Below are positions 42,156 through 51,736 of a stretch of 64,000 bases of DNA, piece by piece. This DNA comes from an uncultured Roseiflexaceae bacterium (GTDB lineage Bacteria; Chloroflexota; Chloroflexia; Chloroflexales; Roseiflexaceae). Each line of letters opens with the position of its first letter. Within the stretch, counting starts at the first letter, position 1. The stretch covers positions 39,239 to 103,238 of the forward strand of contig CALJIC010000228.1 in the NCBI GenBank assembly GCA_937974195.1, read 5' to 3'. The notes beneath the pieces were generated by a model that worked only from the letters and a program-made list of their open reading frames with translations, did not search any database and had not been told where the DNA came from. The position numbers were made by a program, and so were the translations under genes.

Positions 42156-45100
42156 GTGAGACGCCACCAACGCTTCCGCTGGCTCGCCATGCCGCTTATC
42201 GCGCTGCTGCTCGCGGTGGCAGCCCTGCCGGGCGGGTCGCCGGCCCTCGCCAGCCACACCGGCCAGCCCACCAGCGTCACCGTCGCAGGGTCGCTGCAGA
42301 GCGAGCTCGGCTGCCCCGGCGACTGGCAGCCGGAGTGCGCCATCACCCAGCTGGTGTACGACGCCGACGACACGGTGTGGCAGGGGGTCTTCTCCGTGCC
42401 GGCCGGCAGCTGGGAGTACAAGGCGGCGCTGAACGGCTCGTGGGATGAGAACTACGGCGCCAACGCCACCCCGGGCGGCGCGAACATCAGCCTGGACATG
42501 CCGGCCGCCGGCAGCGTCAAGTTCTACTACTCGCACGACACCCACTGGATCGCCGACAACCGCACCAAGACGATCGCCGTGGCCCCCGGCAGCTACCAGA
42601 GCGAGATCGGCTGCCCGGGCGACTGGGACCCCGGCTGCCTGCGCTCCTGGCTGCAGGACCCGGACGGCGACGGGATCTACGTGCTGGAGACCAGCGCCAT
42701 CCCGGCCGGCAACTACGAGTTCAAGATCGCGATCAACGAGAGCTGGGACGAGAACTACGGCGCCGGCGGCGTGCCGGACGGCCCGAACATCCCCTTCACC
42801 GTCCCGGCCGACGGCCTGAAAGTCCGCTTCACCTTCAACCCCGCCACCAAGGCGATCTCGGTGGGGACCGGCCACGGCAACGACAACAACGTCGAGTACT
42901 TCGGCCTGGGCCACAACTCGCAGAGCGACCTGTACCGAGTGCCGTTCGGCGCGGTCAACCCCGGCACGCCGGTCACGCTGCGCTTCCGCACCTACGCCAA
43001 CGACGTCACCAGCGTGCGGGTGCGGCTCTACGACACCTCCGTCAACCAGGAGACGTTCCTGCCCATGGAGCGCGTGGCGCGCGGCGTGAGCTGCTACGAC
43101 CCCGCCCAGCCCGACGAGTCGTGCGACTACTGGCAGACCACCATCACGCCGGCGAGGATGGGCACGCTCTACTACCGCTTCATCGTCACCGACGGCAGCG
43201 CCACCGCCTACTACGCTGACGACCAGTTCAAGGACGGCGGCTGGGGCGAGGCCACGCCGTCGATGATCGACAACAGCTACGTGATCACCGTCTTCGACCC
43301 GCTCTTCAAGCCCATCCCCTGGATGCGCGACGCGGTGATCTACCAGATCTTCCCCGACCGCTTCCGCAACGGCCGCAGCAACAACGACCCGCGGGGCACC
43401 GAGCCGCGCTACGGCTACCCGTCCCAGGCGCTGGACCGCATCCTCGTCAAGCAGTGGGGCGATCTGCCGGAGGGCTACTGCCGCAAGTACGTCAGCCCGG
43501 CCCAGCCGTGCGGCGAGGAGCCGCGCGGCCGCGACTACTTCGGCGGGGACCTGCGCGGCGTGGACCAGCGGCTGAACTACCTCCAGGCGCTGGGCGTGAC
43601 GGCGATCTACTTCAACCCGATCTTCGACGCCGCCTCGAACCACGCCTACGACACCCAGGACTACTACAAGATCGACCCGTTCTTCGGCACCGAGCAGGAC
43701 TGGGAGAACCTGGTCAAGCACGCCAACCAGCGCGGCATCCGCATCATCCTGGACGGCGTCTTCAACCACGTCTCGTCCGACAGCCCGTACTTCGACCGCT
43801 ACGGCCACTTCCCGGGCAAGCTGGGCGCGTGCGAGAGCATGACCTCGCCGTACCGTGACTGGTTCACCTTCCGGCCGCAGGCGGGCGGGCCGTGCGTGGG
43901 GCCCGATGGCCCGAACACCATGACCTACGACGCCTGGTTCGGCTTCGATAGCCTGCCGGTGCTCAACAAGAACAACCCGGAGGTGCGCGCGCTGTTCTAC
44001 GCCGACAACAACAGCGTGGCGCGCCACTGGCTGAGGAACGGCGCGGCCGGCTGGCGCCTGGACGTGATGGGCGACCCCTCGTTCCCCGACTCGTTCTGGC
44101 AGGAGTTCCGCGATGCGGTGCGGGCGACCAAGGCCGACGCGCCGGTGATCGGCGAGCTGTGGAAGAAGGAGGAGGTGCTGCCGAAGATCCACGGCGATAT
44201 GGCCGACACGGTGATGAACTACCGCTTCCGCAACGCCATCCTGGGCTTCTTCGGCACGGTGGACGACAAGGGCTTCGTGGACGACGGCCAGTCGGACCAG
44301 CCGCCGTCGCTGTTCGCCCGCAAGCTGCAGTCGATACGCGAGGACTACCCGGACGCCACCTACTTCACGCTGATGAACATCCTGGACTCGCACGACACGC
44401 AGCGGATCCTGTGGAGCCTGACGCCCGGCGCGCACAACCGCGAGGCGCGCGAGTTCAACGCCGCCAACCTGGCCATCGGCAAGGCCCGCCTGCGCCTGGC
44501 GGCGCTGGTGCAGATGACGGTGCCCGGCGCGCCGACGATCTACTACGGCGACGAGATCGCGCTCAACGGCGACGACGACCCGGACGACCGGCGCACCTTC
44601 CCGTGGGACGGCGGCGGCGCGTACGGGAACGGCGGCGACCAGGCGATGCTGGCCTGGTACACGAAGCTCACCGGCCTGCGTAAGGCCAACTCGGTGCTGC
44701 GCACCGGCTCGCTGGACTTCCTGCTCACTGACGACGCGAACCGGACACTGGCCTACGCGCGGCGCGACGGCGCCAGCGTGGCGATCGTGGCGATCAACCG
44801 CGCCGAGAACGGACAGCGGACGCTCGAGATCCCGCTCAGCGGCTACCTGCGCGACGGCGTGACCTTCACCGACGCCCTGGGCAGCGGCAGCTACACCAGC
44901 GCCGGCGGCAAGCTGACGATCACGCTCCCGGCGCTCGGCGGTGCGCTGCTGATCGCCACGCCCGGCCAGGACCTGACCGGCCCCGCGGCCCCGGCCGGCC
45001 TGAGCGCCACGCCCGGCAACGGCGTGGTGGATCTGAGCTGGAGCCCCGTCGCCGGCGCGGCCAGCTACAACATCTACCGCAGCCCGGTGAGCGGCGGCGG

Positions 45101-46589
45101 CTTCGAGCTGGTGGGCACCGCCGGCGGCACCACCTACAGCGACACCGGCGTGGCCAACGGCACCCGCTACCACTATGTGGTGCGGGCGCTGGACGGGCTG
45201 GGCAACGAGGGTGAGCGCTCGAACGAGGCCGCGGCCACGCCCTCCTTCCCGATCGGCTACGCCGTGCTGCAGCACCCCAAGACGATCAGCTACGAGCGCA
45301 ACGTCAACCCGACCGAGACGATCTACGGCCAGGTGTACGCCGCCGGCCTGACCGACGCCGGCGGCGATCCGGAGGGCATCCTGGCGCAGGTCGGCTACGG
45401 CCCGCAGGGCAGCGATCCGGCGGGCTGGACCACCTGGAAGGCGATGTCGTTCAACATCCGGGTGGGCAACAACTACGAGTACATGGGCAACCTGCGGCCG
45501 GAGACGGCCGGCACGTACGACCTGCTGGTGCGCTTCTCGACCGACGGCGGCCTGACCTGGAGCTACGGCGACCAGGACGGCGCCTTCCCCGGCGAGCTGG
45601 GCACCGACCTGCCGGGCGTCCTGACCGTCACGCTCGGGCCTGACACCACCCCGCCGGCGGCGCCCACCAACCTGCGCGTCGACGACTGGTCGGCCGGGTT
45701 CATCCGCATCGCCTGGGACGAAGTGGCGGACGCCGCCGAGTACCGGGTGTTCCGCGCCACCACCAGCGGCGGCTTCGACTTCGACGACCCGCTCGCCATC
45801 CTGCCGGCCGGCAGCACAACCTACACCGACAACGAGGTGGGCACCGGGACGACCTACTACTACGTCGTCAAGGCCTACGACGCGGCGCTGAACGGCTCGC
45901 CGGCCTCGAACGAGATCTCCCAGACGGCCGAGCCGAAGCTGGTGGCGGTGACCTTCCGGGTGCGTGTGCCGGACGAGACGCCGCCCGGCGACACGGTGTA
46001 CATCCCGGGCGACATCGACCTGCTCGGCCCGTGGAACCCCGGCAAGCAGCCGATGGTGAACATGGGCGGCGGCATCTGGGAGGTGACGCTGAACATCCCG
46101 GACGGCACGCAGCTGCAGTACAAGTACACCCGCGGCACCTGGGAGCAGGTGGAGTGGTGGGGGACGATCGTCTCCACCAACAACCGCAGCGTCAGCATCA
46201 GCTACGGCACCGACGGCACGCAGCTGGTGGACGACACCGCCACCGACTGGGGCAACGGGCCGGACATCCACAAGGCGGTGCAGCGCTGGCGCGACCCGCT
46301 GGTGACGAGCGCCAGCGGCGGCGCGAGCGGCGTGACCGTCACCTTCGCCGCGGACATCCAGCCGGCCACCAGCGGCGGCGACTACGCCGGCGCGGTGGTG
46401 GTGCGGCAGGGCGCCACGGTGGTGCCCGGCACGGTGACCGAGACGAGCGCCGGGGTGCTGACCTGGACCCCGGCGGCGCCGCTCGGCAGCGGTACGTACA
46501 GCGTGACGGTGAGCGGCGTGCGCAGCAACCTGGACGGCGACAGCGTGCCGATGCAGGCGCCGTACACCTTCACCTTCGTCGTCCCGTAG
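42156..46589 (+). CDS. Secreted multidomain alpha-amylase / pullulanase (GH13)
   Basis: This is an extracellular starch or pullulan hydrolase of 1477 aa. A signal peptide (about 1-33, WLAMPLIALLLAVAALPGG) is followed by two tandem X25-type modules (each with the ESWDENYG-like motif), an N-terminal CBM34-like beta domain (about 245-375), and the GH13 barrel from about 380. The catalytic triad is Asp636 (GWRLDVMGD), Glu667 (IGELWKKEE) and Asp747 (LDSHDTQR). Then come a fibronectin III domain, a domain I do not recognise (about 1030-1160), a second fibronectin III domain, a starch-binding CBM20 (about 1260-1365, ending TDWGNG) and a C-terminal Ig-like domain. GTG at 42156 was chosen because AAGGAG sits six bases upstream; an ATG seven codons earlier lacks one. 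Confidence 0.95.
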   Translation: MRRHQRFRWLAMPLIALLLAVAALPGGSPALASHTGQPTSVTVAGSLQSELGCPGDWQPECAITQLVYDADDTVWQGVFSVPAGSWEYKAALNGSWDENYGANATPGGANISLDMPAAGSVKFYYSHDTHWIADNRTKTIAVAPGSYQSEIGCPGDWDPGCLRSWLQDPDGDGIYVLETSAIPAGNYEFKIAINESWDENYGAGGVPDGPNIPFTVPADGLKVRFTFNPATKAISVGTGHGNDNNVEYFGLGHNSQSDLYRVPFGAVNPGTPVTLRFRTYANDVTSVRVRLYDTSVNQETFLPMERVARGVSCYDPAQPDESCDYWQTTITPARMGTLYYRFIVTDGSATAYYADDQFKDGGWGEATPSMIDNSYVITVFDPLFKPIPWMRDAVIYQIFPDRFRNGRSNNDPRGTEPRYGYPSQALDRILVKQWGDLPEGYCRKYVSPAQPCGEEPRGRDYFGGDLRGVDQRLNYLQALGVTAIYFNPIFDAASNHAYDTQDYYKIDPFFGTEQDWENLVKHANQRGIRIILDGVFNHVSSDSPYFDRYGHFPGKLGACESMTSPYRDWFTFRPQAGGPCVGPDGPNTMTYDAWFGFDSLPVLNKNNPEVRALFYADNNSVARHWLRNGAAGWRLDVMGDPSFPDSFWQEFRDAVRATKADAPVIGELWKKEEVLPKIHGDMADTVMNYRFRNAILGFFGTVDDKGFVDDGQSDQPPSLFARKLQSIREDYPDATYFTLMNILDSHDTQRILWSLTPGAHNREAREFNAANLAIGKARLRLAALVQMTVPGAPTIYYGDEIALNGDDDPDDRRTFPWDGGGAYGNGGDQAMLAWYTKLTGLRKANSVLRTGSLDFLLTDDANRTLAYARRDGASVAIVAINRAENGQRTLEIPLSGYLRDGVTFTDALGSGSYTSAGGKLTITLPALGGALLIATPGQDLTGPAAPAGLSATPGNGVVDLSWSPVAGAASYNIYRSPVSGGGFELVGTAGGTTYSDTGVANGTRYHYVVRALDGLGNEGERSNEAAATPSFPIGYAVLQHPKTISYERNVNPTETIYGQVYAAGLTDAGGDPEGILAQVGYGPQGSDPAGWTTWKAMSFNIRVGNNYEYMGNLRPETAGTYDLLVRFSTDGGLTWSYGDQDGAFPGELGTDLPGVLTVTLGPDTTPPAAPTNLRVDDWSAGFIRIAWDEVADAAEYRVFRATTSGGFDFDDPLAILPAGSTTYTDNEVGTGTTYYYVVKAYDAALNGSPASNEISQTAEPKLVAVTFRVRVPDETPPGDTVYIPGDIDLLGPWNPGKQPMVNMGGGIWEVTLNIPDGTQLQYKYTRGTWEQVEWWGTIVSTNNRSVSISYGTDGTQLVDDTATDWGNGPDIHKAVQRWRDPLVTSASGGASGVTVTFAADIQPATSGGDYAGAVVVRQGATVVPGTVTETSAGVLTWTPAAPLGSGTYSVTVSGVRSNLDGDSVPMQAPYTFTFVVP

Positions 46590-46744
46590 GGGGGAAGCAG
46601 GCTGGGCGCGCGGGCGGAAGCGAAGCGGATGCCTGCGCGCCCTCTCTCGTGCAACATTGCCGCGCCGGCTGTCGTCAGACCTCCTGAGAAGCACTGGACG
46701 CGCCGGGCACCGAGCGGGGCCCGCGAAACATACAGGAGGATGAC

Positions 46745-47023
46745 ATGTCGGATACGAGGCTGACCCGCAGCACCAGCGACCGGATGATCGCCGGGGTGTG
46801 CGCTGGGCTCGCGCGCTACTTCAACATCGACCCAGTGATCGTACGGCTGCTCTTCGTCGTGGCGGTGTTCGCCGGCGGCGTGAGCCCGCTGATCTACGTG
46901 CTGCTGTGGATCGTGATGCCCCAGGAGGGCGCCGCGACCACCGCCCCGGCGCTCCCCAACCACCCGCGCTCGGCCGAGGAGTGGAAGTACGACCCCTACA
47001 CCGGGGAGCGGATCGAGCGCTAG
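46745..47023 (+). CDS. PspC domain protein (92 aa)
   Basis: This small membrane protein has one PspC domain: RSTSDRMIAGVCAGLARYFNIDPVIVRLLF, followed by the hydrophobic segment VVAVFAGGVSPLIYVLLWIVMPQ. The C-terminus is polar, with the tail YDPYTGERIER. PspC proteins sense or respond to membrane stress in other bacteria; without pspA nearby its role here is unknown. AGGAGGATGAC gives a strong ribosome site. It ends in a terminator that faces the desaturase terminator. Confidence 0.92.
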   Translation: MSDTRLTRSTSDRMIAGVCAGLARYFNIDPVIVRLLFVVAVFAGGVSPLIYVLLWIVMPQEGAATTAPALPNHPRSAEEWKYDPYTGERIER

Positions 47024-47049
47024 CTTCAGCCGCCTGAACGGCGCATACG

Positions 47050-47090
47050 GAGCACGAGGACCAACTGGTCTTCGTGCTCTGTTCTTTTCT
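47050..47090 (+). terminator. Terminator of the PspC gene
   Basis: GAGCACGAGGACC (47050-47062) pairs with GGTCTTCGTGCTC (47067-47079) over 13 bp with one G-U pair and a 4-base loop; TGTTCTTTTCT follows. Confidence 0.85.
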
Positions 47091-47106
47091 GCGCCGGCGC
47101 CGCGCA

Positions 47107-47144
47107 CAAGACAACACCCCTTTCCCTGACAGGAAAAGGGGTGT
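47107..47144 (-). terminator. Terminator of the desaturase gene
   Basis: ACACCCCTTT (47114-47123) pairs with AAAGGGGTGT (47135-47144), extended by CCCT/AGGA. On the minus strand TGTCTTGTG follows. It is 30 bases past the desaturase stop. Confidence 0.75.
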
Positions 47145-47173
47145 GTGAGTGTCGGCGAACAGCCTTCCGGCCG

Positions 47174-48067
<894 letters not shown>

Positions 48068-48076
48068 TGTGTGTAA

Positions 48077-48176
48077 CCTTTCCAGCTGTGTTAGGCCATG
48101 GTGTCGGCTCTGCCGACTGTTCTTTCCAGCTGGCGTTTGCGTGCTACGACCAGCAGCACCACAAATGCTGGAAAGG
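48077..48176 (-). promoter_or_regulatory. Candidate RNA switch in the desaturase leader
   Basis: In minus-strand order there is CCTTTCCAGC (48176-48167), then GCTGGAAAGA (48130-48121), then GCTGGAAAGG (48086-48077), which contains the ribosome site. The first can pair with either of the other two: 10 bp with the true site (off) or 9 bp with the upstream decoy (on). A small stable hairpin GTCGG/CCGAC (48103-48117) lies between decoy and ribosome site. Confidence 0.6.
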
Positions 48177-48264
48177 CGATTTCGACCATGTCTATCGGAA
48201 CGAACAGGGGGTGGACAGGAGGAACCTCTGGGGGAGAGGCATCCGCTGCTTATCACCTGCTGTC

Positions 48265-48273
48265 AGTATAGCA
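48265..48273 (-). promoter_or_regulatory. Extended -10 promoter of the desaturase gene
   Basis: TGCTATACT on the minus strand. Transcription would begin near 48258, giving a leader of about 190 bases, long enough to contain all three switch segments. Confidence 0.55.
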
Positions 48274-48292
48274 GTGCGATAAAGTGAGCGGA

Positions 48293-49057
48293 TTACAATT
48301 GGCGCGGATTCTGCGCCGCGCGGGGGAGGATCTGGTCGCAGTAGTAGAGCGTGCCGGCGGTGATGCACAGCGGGATCGCCAGCAGGTTGACCAGCGGGAT
48401 GCTCACCAGCCCGAGGCAGACCAGGCCGAAGCCGGCGCTGCCCGGCATGCTCCGGCGCACCACGCCCAGCTTCTGGCGGAAGCCGAGCCGCCGGCGCTCC
48501 AGCGGCGGGTCGAGGAAGTCCAGGCAGGCGATCAGGGTGCCGAGTGCGATCCCTCCGGCGCTCGCCAGCGCCTGCCCCGCCACCGGCACGAGGTTCGCCA
48601 GCAGCAGCAGCAGGCCGACGCTGAGCGCGAGGGCCAGCTTCTTCAGCTCGTAGGCCAGCGAGCGCCACAGGTCCCGCGCGACCCCGGCGGCGGTCAGCGG
48701 CTCGGCCGGCGGGGCCTGGCCGGTCTGCTGCTGCTCGATGCGCTCGGAGAGCTTGCCGTAGAACGGCGAGCCGAACAGCACGCCGAAGCGCACCAGCAGA
48801 AAGCCGGTGACGATCAGCAGCCCGATGACCAGCAGCGCCTGGAGCAGAAAGGCGAGCGGGACCGCCCACTCTGGGAGGCCGGCGACCACGCCCTCCACCC
48901 AGCGCAGCCCGGCGAGCAGCAGGCCGGCGTAGATCGTCGCGCCGACGGCCAGATTGATGAGGATGGGAAGGACGATGTAGCCCCACAGGCCGGAGCTACG
49001 AGCGAGGAACGCCAGCGCCCTGAAGGGGTAAGCTGCTCCGATGAGGAACGTGCGCAT
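48293..49057 (-). CDS. EI24 / CysZ-like membrane protein
   Basis: This is a polytopic membrane protein of 254 aa with at least four long hydrophobic segments. The start FLIGAAYPFRALAFLARSSGLWGYIVLPILINL and the region FGSPFYGKLSERIEQ are typical of the EI24/CysZ group. CysZ is a sulfate channel in Gammaproteobacteria, but many members in other phyla have unknown substrates, so no symbol is given. The gene lies between the desaturase promoter and the Trm112-like gene. Confidence 0.85.
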   Translation of the reverse strand: MRTFLIGAAYPFRALAFLARSSGLWGYIVLPILINLAVGATIYAGLLLAGLRWVEGVVAGLPEWAVPLAFLLQALLVIGLLIVTGFLLVRFGVLFGSPFYGKLSERIEQQQTGQAPPAEPLTAAGVARDLWRSLAYELKKLALALSVGLLLLLANLVPVAGQALASAGGIALGTLIACLDFLDPPLERRRLGFRQKLGVVRRSMPGSAGFGLVCLGLVSIPLVNLLAIPLCITAGTLYYCDQILPRAAQNPRQL

Positions 49058-49126
49058 ACAAATATGATGTGGCGTCCTGGCCCGGCGACGAAGCTGCTAC
49101 ACCAGGACGCCACGTTGAAGCTCTTC

Positions 49127-49474
49127 TTAGCGCACGATCAGGCTCTCGTCGCGGTGCTTCTCGCCCTCCTCGAGCAGCATGATCGGAATGCCGTCCTCCA
49201 CCGGGTAGCGGTAGCCGTTGCGGCGGTTCACCAGCCACTCCCTGCCCTCGCTGTCGGTCATCAGCTCCACCGGCCCCTTGTCGCCGGGGTCGGCCAGGAT
49301 CGCCAGCAGCTCCGGGCTGATCGAGCGTCGCTCGCCTCTGTCGAGCCCGTTGTTGCCCGCCGGTGTGCCGAGGTCGAACACACTGTCCTCGCGGTACTGC
49401 CGGATGGCGCGGTACAGCACCACGCCCAGGCCGACGAGCGCCAGCAGGCCGAGCAGACGTAAGATGAGCTTCAT
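49127..49474 (-). CDS. Membrane-anchored Trm112/YcaR-like protein lacking the zinc cysteines
   Basis: The N-terminal 22 residues form one membrane helix (LILRLLGLLALVGLGVVLY). Residues about 52-105 match the Trm112-like fold: SPELLAILADPGDKGPVEL where relatives have LACP-x-C-KGPL, and NGYRYPVEDGIPIMLLEE, the hallmark C-terminal motif. The two cysteines are replaced by Asp residues, so zinc binding is lost or changed. 115 aa is longer than a free Trm112 because of the anchor. Function is unknown. Confidence 0.75.
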   Translation of the reverse strand: MKLILRLLGLLALVGLGVVLYRAIRQYREDSVFDLGTPAGNNGLDRGERRSISPELLAILADPGDKGPVELMTDSEGREWLVNRRNGYRYPVEDGIPIMLLEEGEKHRDESLIVR

Positions 49475-49553
49475 AGTGCCTCCTCTAGAGCGATTGTCTC
49501 GGTTGGTGGTGGGGGCGCCGCTGCCCCGCGTACTGTCTCAGTATACCCGCAAG

Positions 49554-50960
49554 TCAAGAGGTGTGTGCGCCCCTCCACGGCTGGGGCTTCTCCTCCGGGT
49601 GCGTCCACACCAGCAGCTGCCCCTGCGGCGCGTCGGGGCCGTCCGGGTAGGTGATCTCCAGGAACGGGAAGCGCTGGTCGATCCGCCGGCCGCTCGCCAC
49701 GTCGAGCACGACGTCGGTCCAGGTGCCGGTGTTGATGTACAGCTGGTGCGGGCTGACGGTCACCACCTGCGCCAGGTGGGTGTGCCCGCAGACGAAGAGC
49801 CGGTTGCGCCGGTGCTCGGCGCTGTGGGCGAGGCGCGCGATCGAGCGCAGCAGGTCGCCGCGGAAGGCGCGCATCTCGCGCTGAAGCTGCTGCCCAGCCT
49901 CGCGCTCGATCTGGGCCGCAGCATCCGCCCCGCTGCCGCTGCTGCGCAGCACGCGCCGCCCGGCGCTGCGCAGCATGGCGACGCCCCGCGCCCCGCGGCG
50001 GCGCAGGCCGCGCCACGGGCCGCCGGCACGTCCGGACGCTGCGCCGGCAGGCTGCGGCGGGACGTACCGCCGGGAGCGCGCCAGGCTGCGCGCCAGCATG
50101 AACAGGGCGCGCGCCACGAAGCGGCGCGTGCGCCGGTCGCGGAGCCGCGGCAGCGACAGCATGTACCACACGAGCGCCGAGATCGGCTTGACGTTGTCCA
50201 TCAGCGGGGCGATCGGCAGCGGCTCGGCCTTGAGGCGGTTGATGACGTCCTTCACCACCCGGGTGCCGCGCACGACCTCGAACGGCTCGCAGATGCCATC
50301 GAAGTACACGAAGCGGTTCCAGGAGTCGAACTGGTTGCCGTGCACGATGTACACGCCGCCGCCCTCGTAGCTGGTGCCGAAGCGCAGCCGGTCGTCGCCG
50401 GGCGGCAGGCCCAGCGTGTCGCGCAGCAGCTGCTTGGCCGCCTCGTAGTGCAGCTCGAAGTCGTGGTTGCCGACGATGATGCTGAGCTGGTTGCCCGGCT
50501 GCTGCACGAACTCGCGCAGCGCGGCGATCGGCGCGGGGTGGGCGCGCAGGATCGCGCTCAGCCGCTCGGCGGCCGCCTGCCCCGACCACTCGTAGTCGTC
50601 GAGGTGCGGCAGCAGCACCTGTAGGAACTCGAAGGTGTCGCCGCCGAGGATCAGCTCGGTCGGCTCGCCGGAGCCGGCGTAGTGCCGCACGAACGCCGCC
50701 AGCTCCTCGTCGGCGGTGAACTCGTCGAGGGCATCGCCGGCGCCGAGGTGCAGGTCGCTGATCACCAGCCGGCGTATCGCCGGCCGCACCTCCTCGGGGC
50801 CGATCGGCGGCGTGCGGTCCTCGGTGGCCCTGAGCTGGACACGCCAGAAGCGCCCGGCCGGCAGCCGCACGCCGCGGCGTCTCACCGGCGGGTGGTGCGA
50901 TGCGCCGTCGGCACGCTGCTTCGTTCCGACCGCGGGGGAGTGGGCGTGGTCCAGCGACAT
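49554..50960 (-). CDS. Metallophosphoesterase (calcineurin-like)
   Basis: This is a two-metal phosphoesterase of about 468 aa. Metal motifs are LVISDLHLGAGDA, LILGGDTFEFLQ, IIVGNHDFELHY and FVCGHTHLAQVVTVS. Between the last two there is a basic region of about 150 residues (rich in RRR and Ala/Gly) that may be a membrane or nucleic-acid-contacting insert. Family members act on UDP-diacylglucosamine, nucleotides or nucleic acids; this one cannot be assigned. The start is uncertain: ATG at 50960 begins just after trpF and is preferred over the ATG at 51026 that would overlap it. No clear ribosome site. Confidence 0.88.
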   Translation of the reverse strand: MSLDHAHSPAVGTKQRADGASHHPPVRRRGVRLPAGRFWRVQLRATEDRTPPIGPEEVRPAIRRLVISDLHLGAGDALDEFTADEELAAFVRHYAGSGEPTELILGGDTFEFLQVLLPHLDDYEWSGQAAAERLSAILRAHPAPIAALREFVQQPGNQLSIIVGNHDFELHYEAAKQLLRDTLGLPPGDDRLRFGTSYEGGGVYIVHGNQFDSWNRFVYFDGICEPFEVVRGTRVVKDVINRLKAEPLPIAPLMDNVKPISALVWYMLSLPRLRDRRTRRFVARALFMLARSLARSRRYVPPQPAGAASGRAGGPWRGLRRRGARGVAMLRSAGRRVLRSSGSGADAAAQIEREAGQQLQREMRAFRGDLLRSIARLAHSAEHRRNRLFVCGHTHLAQVVTVSPHQLYINTGTWTDVVLDVASGRRIDQRFPFLEITYPDGPDAPQGQLLVWTHPEEKPQPWRGAHTS

Positions 50961-50973
50961 AGCACGGGCGCCG

Positions 50974-51612
50974 TCACGCAGCGGCGGCGTGTGCTGCGCG
51001 TACGAACGCGTGGATCTTCTGAACATCCTTCACGCCGGCCGTCTCGACGCCGCTGCTCACGTCGACGGCGTAGGGACGCACGATGCTGATGGCGGCGCCG
51101 ACGTTCTCGGGCGTCAGCCCGCCGGCCAGCACGATCGGCAGCTTGCGCGCCAGCTGCGCCGCTCGCTCCCAGTCCGCCAGCACCCCGGAGCCCCCGTAGG
51201 AGCCGGGCACGTGCGCGTCCACGAGCAGCTTCACGTCGGGCCGGTTCGCGGCTGCCAGCCACGCCTGCTCGGCGGGCTCGCCGCTGAGGCGCAGCGCCTT
51301 GATCACCAGGCGGCCGGCCAGCAGCTCCAGATCCTCCGGCGGCTCGTCGCCGCTCAGCTGCACCGCGTCCAGGCCGCACAGCTCGGCGATGTGGGCCACG
51401 CGCGCCGGCGCCTCGTTGACGAACACGCCGGTGAGCAGCGGGCGGTGCCCGTCGGGCTGCGCGCGTAGCTCGCGGGCGATCGCTGCAACGTCCTCGGGGC
51501 GGACCTGCCGGCGCGACGGGGCGAAGACGAAGCCGAGCATCTCGGCGCCCGCCGCGGCTGCGGCGCGGGCGTGCTCGATGGTTCGGAGGCCGCAGATCTT
51601 GACAGCGGTCAT
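50974..51612 (-). CDS. trpF: Phosphoribosylanthranilate isomerase
   Basis: Third step of tryptophan synthesis: isomerisation of phosphoribosylanthranilate. It has 212 aa, the normal length of the TIM-barrel enzyme. The N-terminal MTAVKICGLRT contains the catalytic Cys (KICG), and LVDAHVPGSYGGSGVLADWE holds the catalytic Asp and the glycine-rich region. VLAGGLTPENVGAAI and AVDVSSGVETAGVKD bind phosphate. No other trp gene is in the window. The following metallophosphoesterase may be co-transcribed. Confidence 0.95.
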   Translation of the reverse strand: MTAVKICGLRTIEHARAAAAAGAEMLGFVFAPSRRQVRPEDVAAIARELRAQPDGHRPLLTGVFVNEAPARVAHIAELCGLDAVQLSGDEPPEDLELLAGRLVIKALRLSGEPAEQAWLAAANRPDVKLLVDAHVPGSYGGSGVLADWERAAQLARKLPIVLAGGLTPENVGAAISIVRPYAVDVSSGVETAGVKDVQKIHAFVRAAHAAAA

Positions 51613-51678
51613 GTCACGTGTCTGGCTGGGCAGGCTTCGGCCTGCGACCGGGCCCGAGACAGGGCTTCAGTGAAATGC

Positions 51679-51729
51679 GGTGTGGGTGTCAGGGCGAGCA
51701 GCTTCGCCGCCAGCCCTGACACCCACACC
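51679..51729 (-). terminator. Terminator of the NYN-domain gene
   Basis: A perfect 17-bp inverted repeat (51679-51695 with 51713-51729), extended inside by GC/GC pairs, lies 8 bases past the stop codon at 51737. The minus-strand tail is GCATTTCAC, with a weak U-tract. Confidence 0.7.
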
Positions 51730-51736
51730 TTCAGCT

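Noticed and set aside
42150..46694. 1514-codon minus-strand frame opposite the amylopullulanase gene
   Set aside because: Codon composition is that of an antisense shadow (Arg/Val/His-rich, no motifs), and the plus-strand gene has a signal peptide, catalytic residues and a proper ribosome site.
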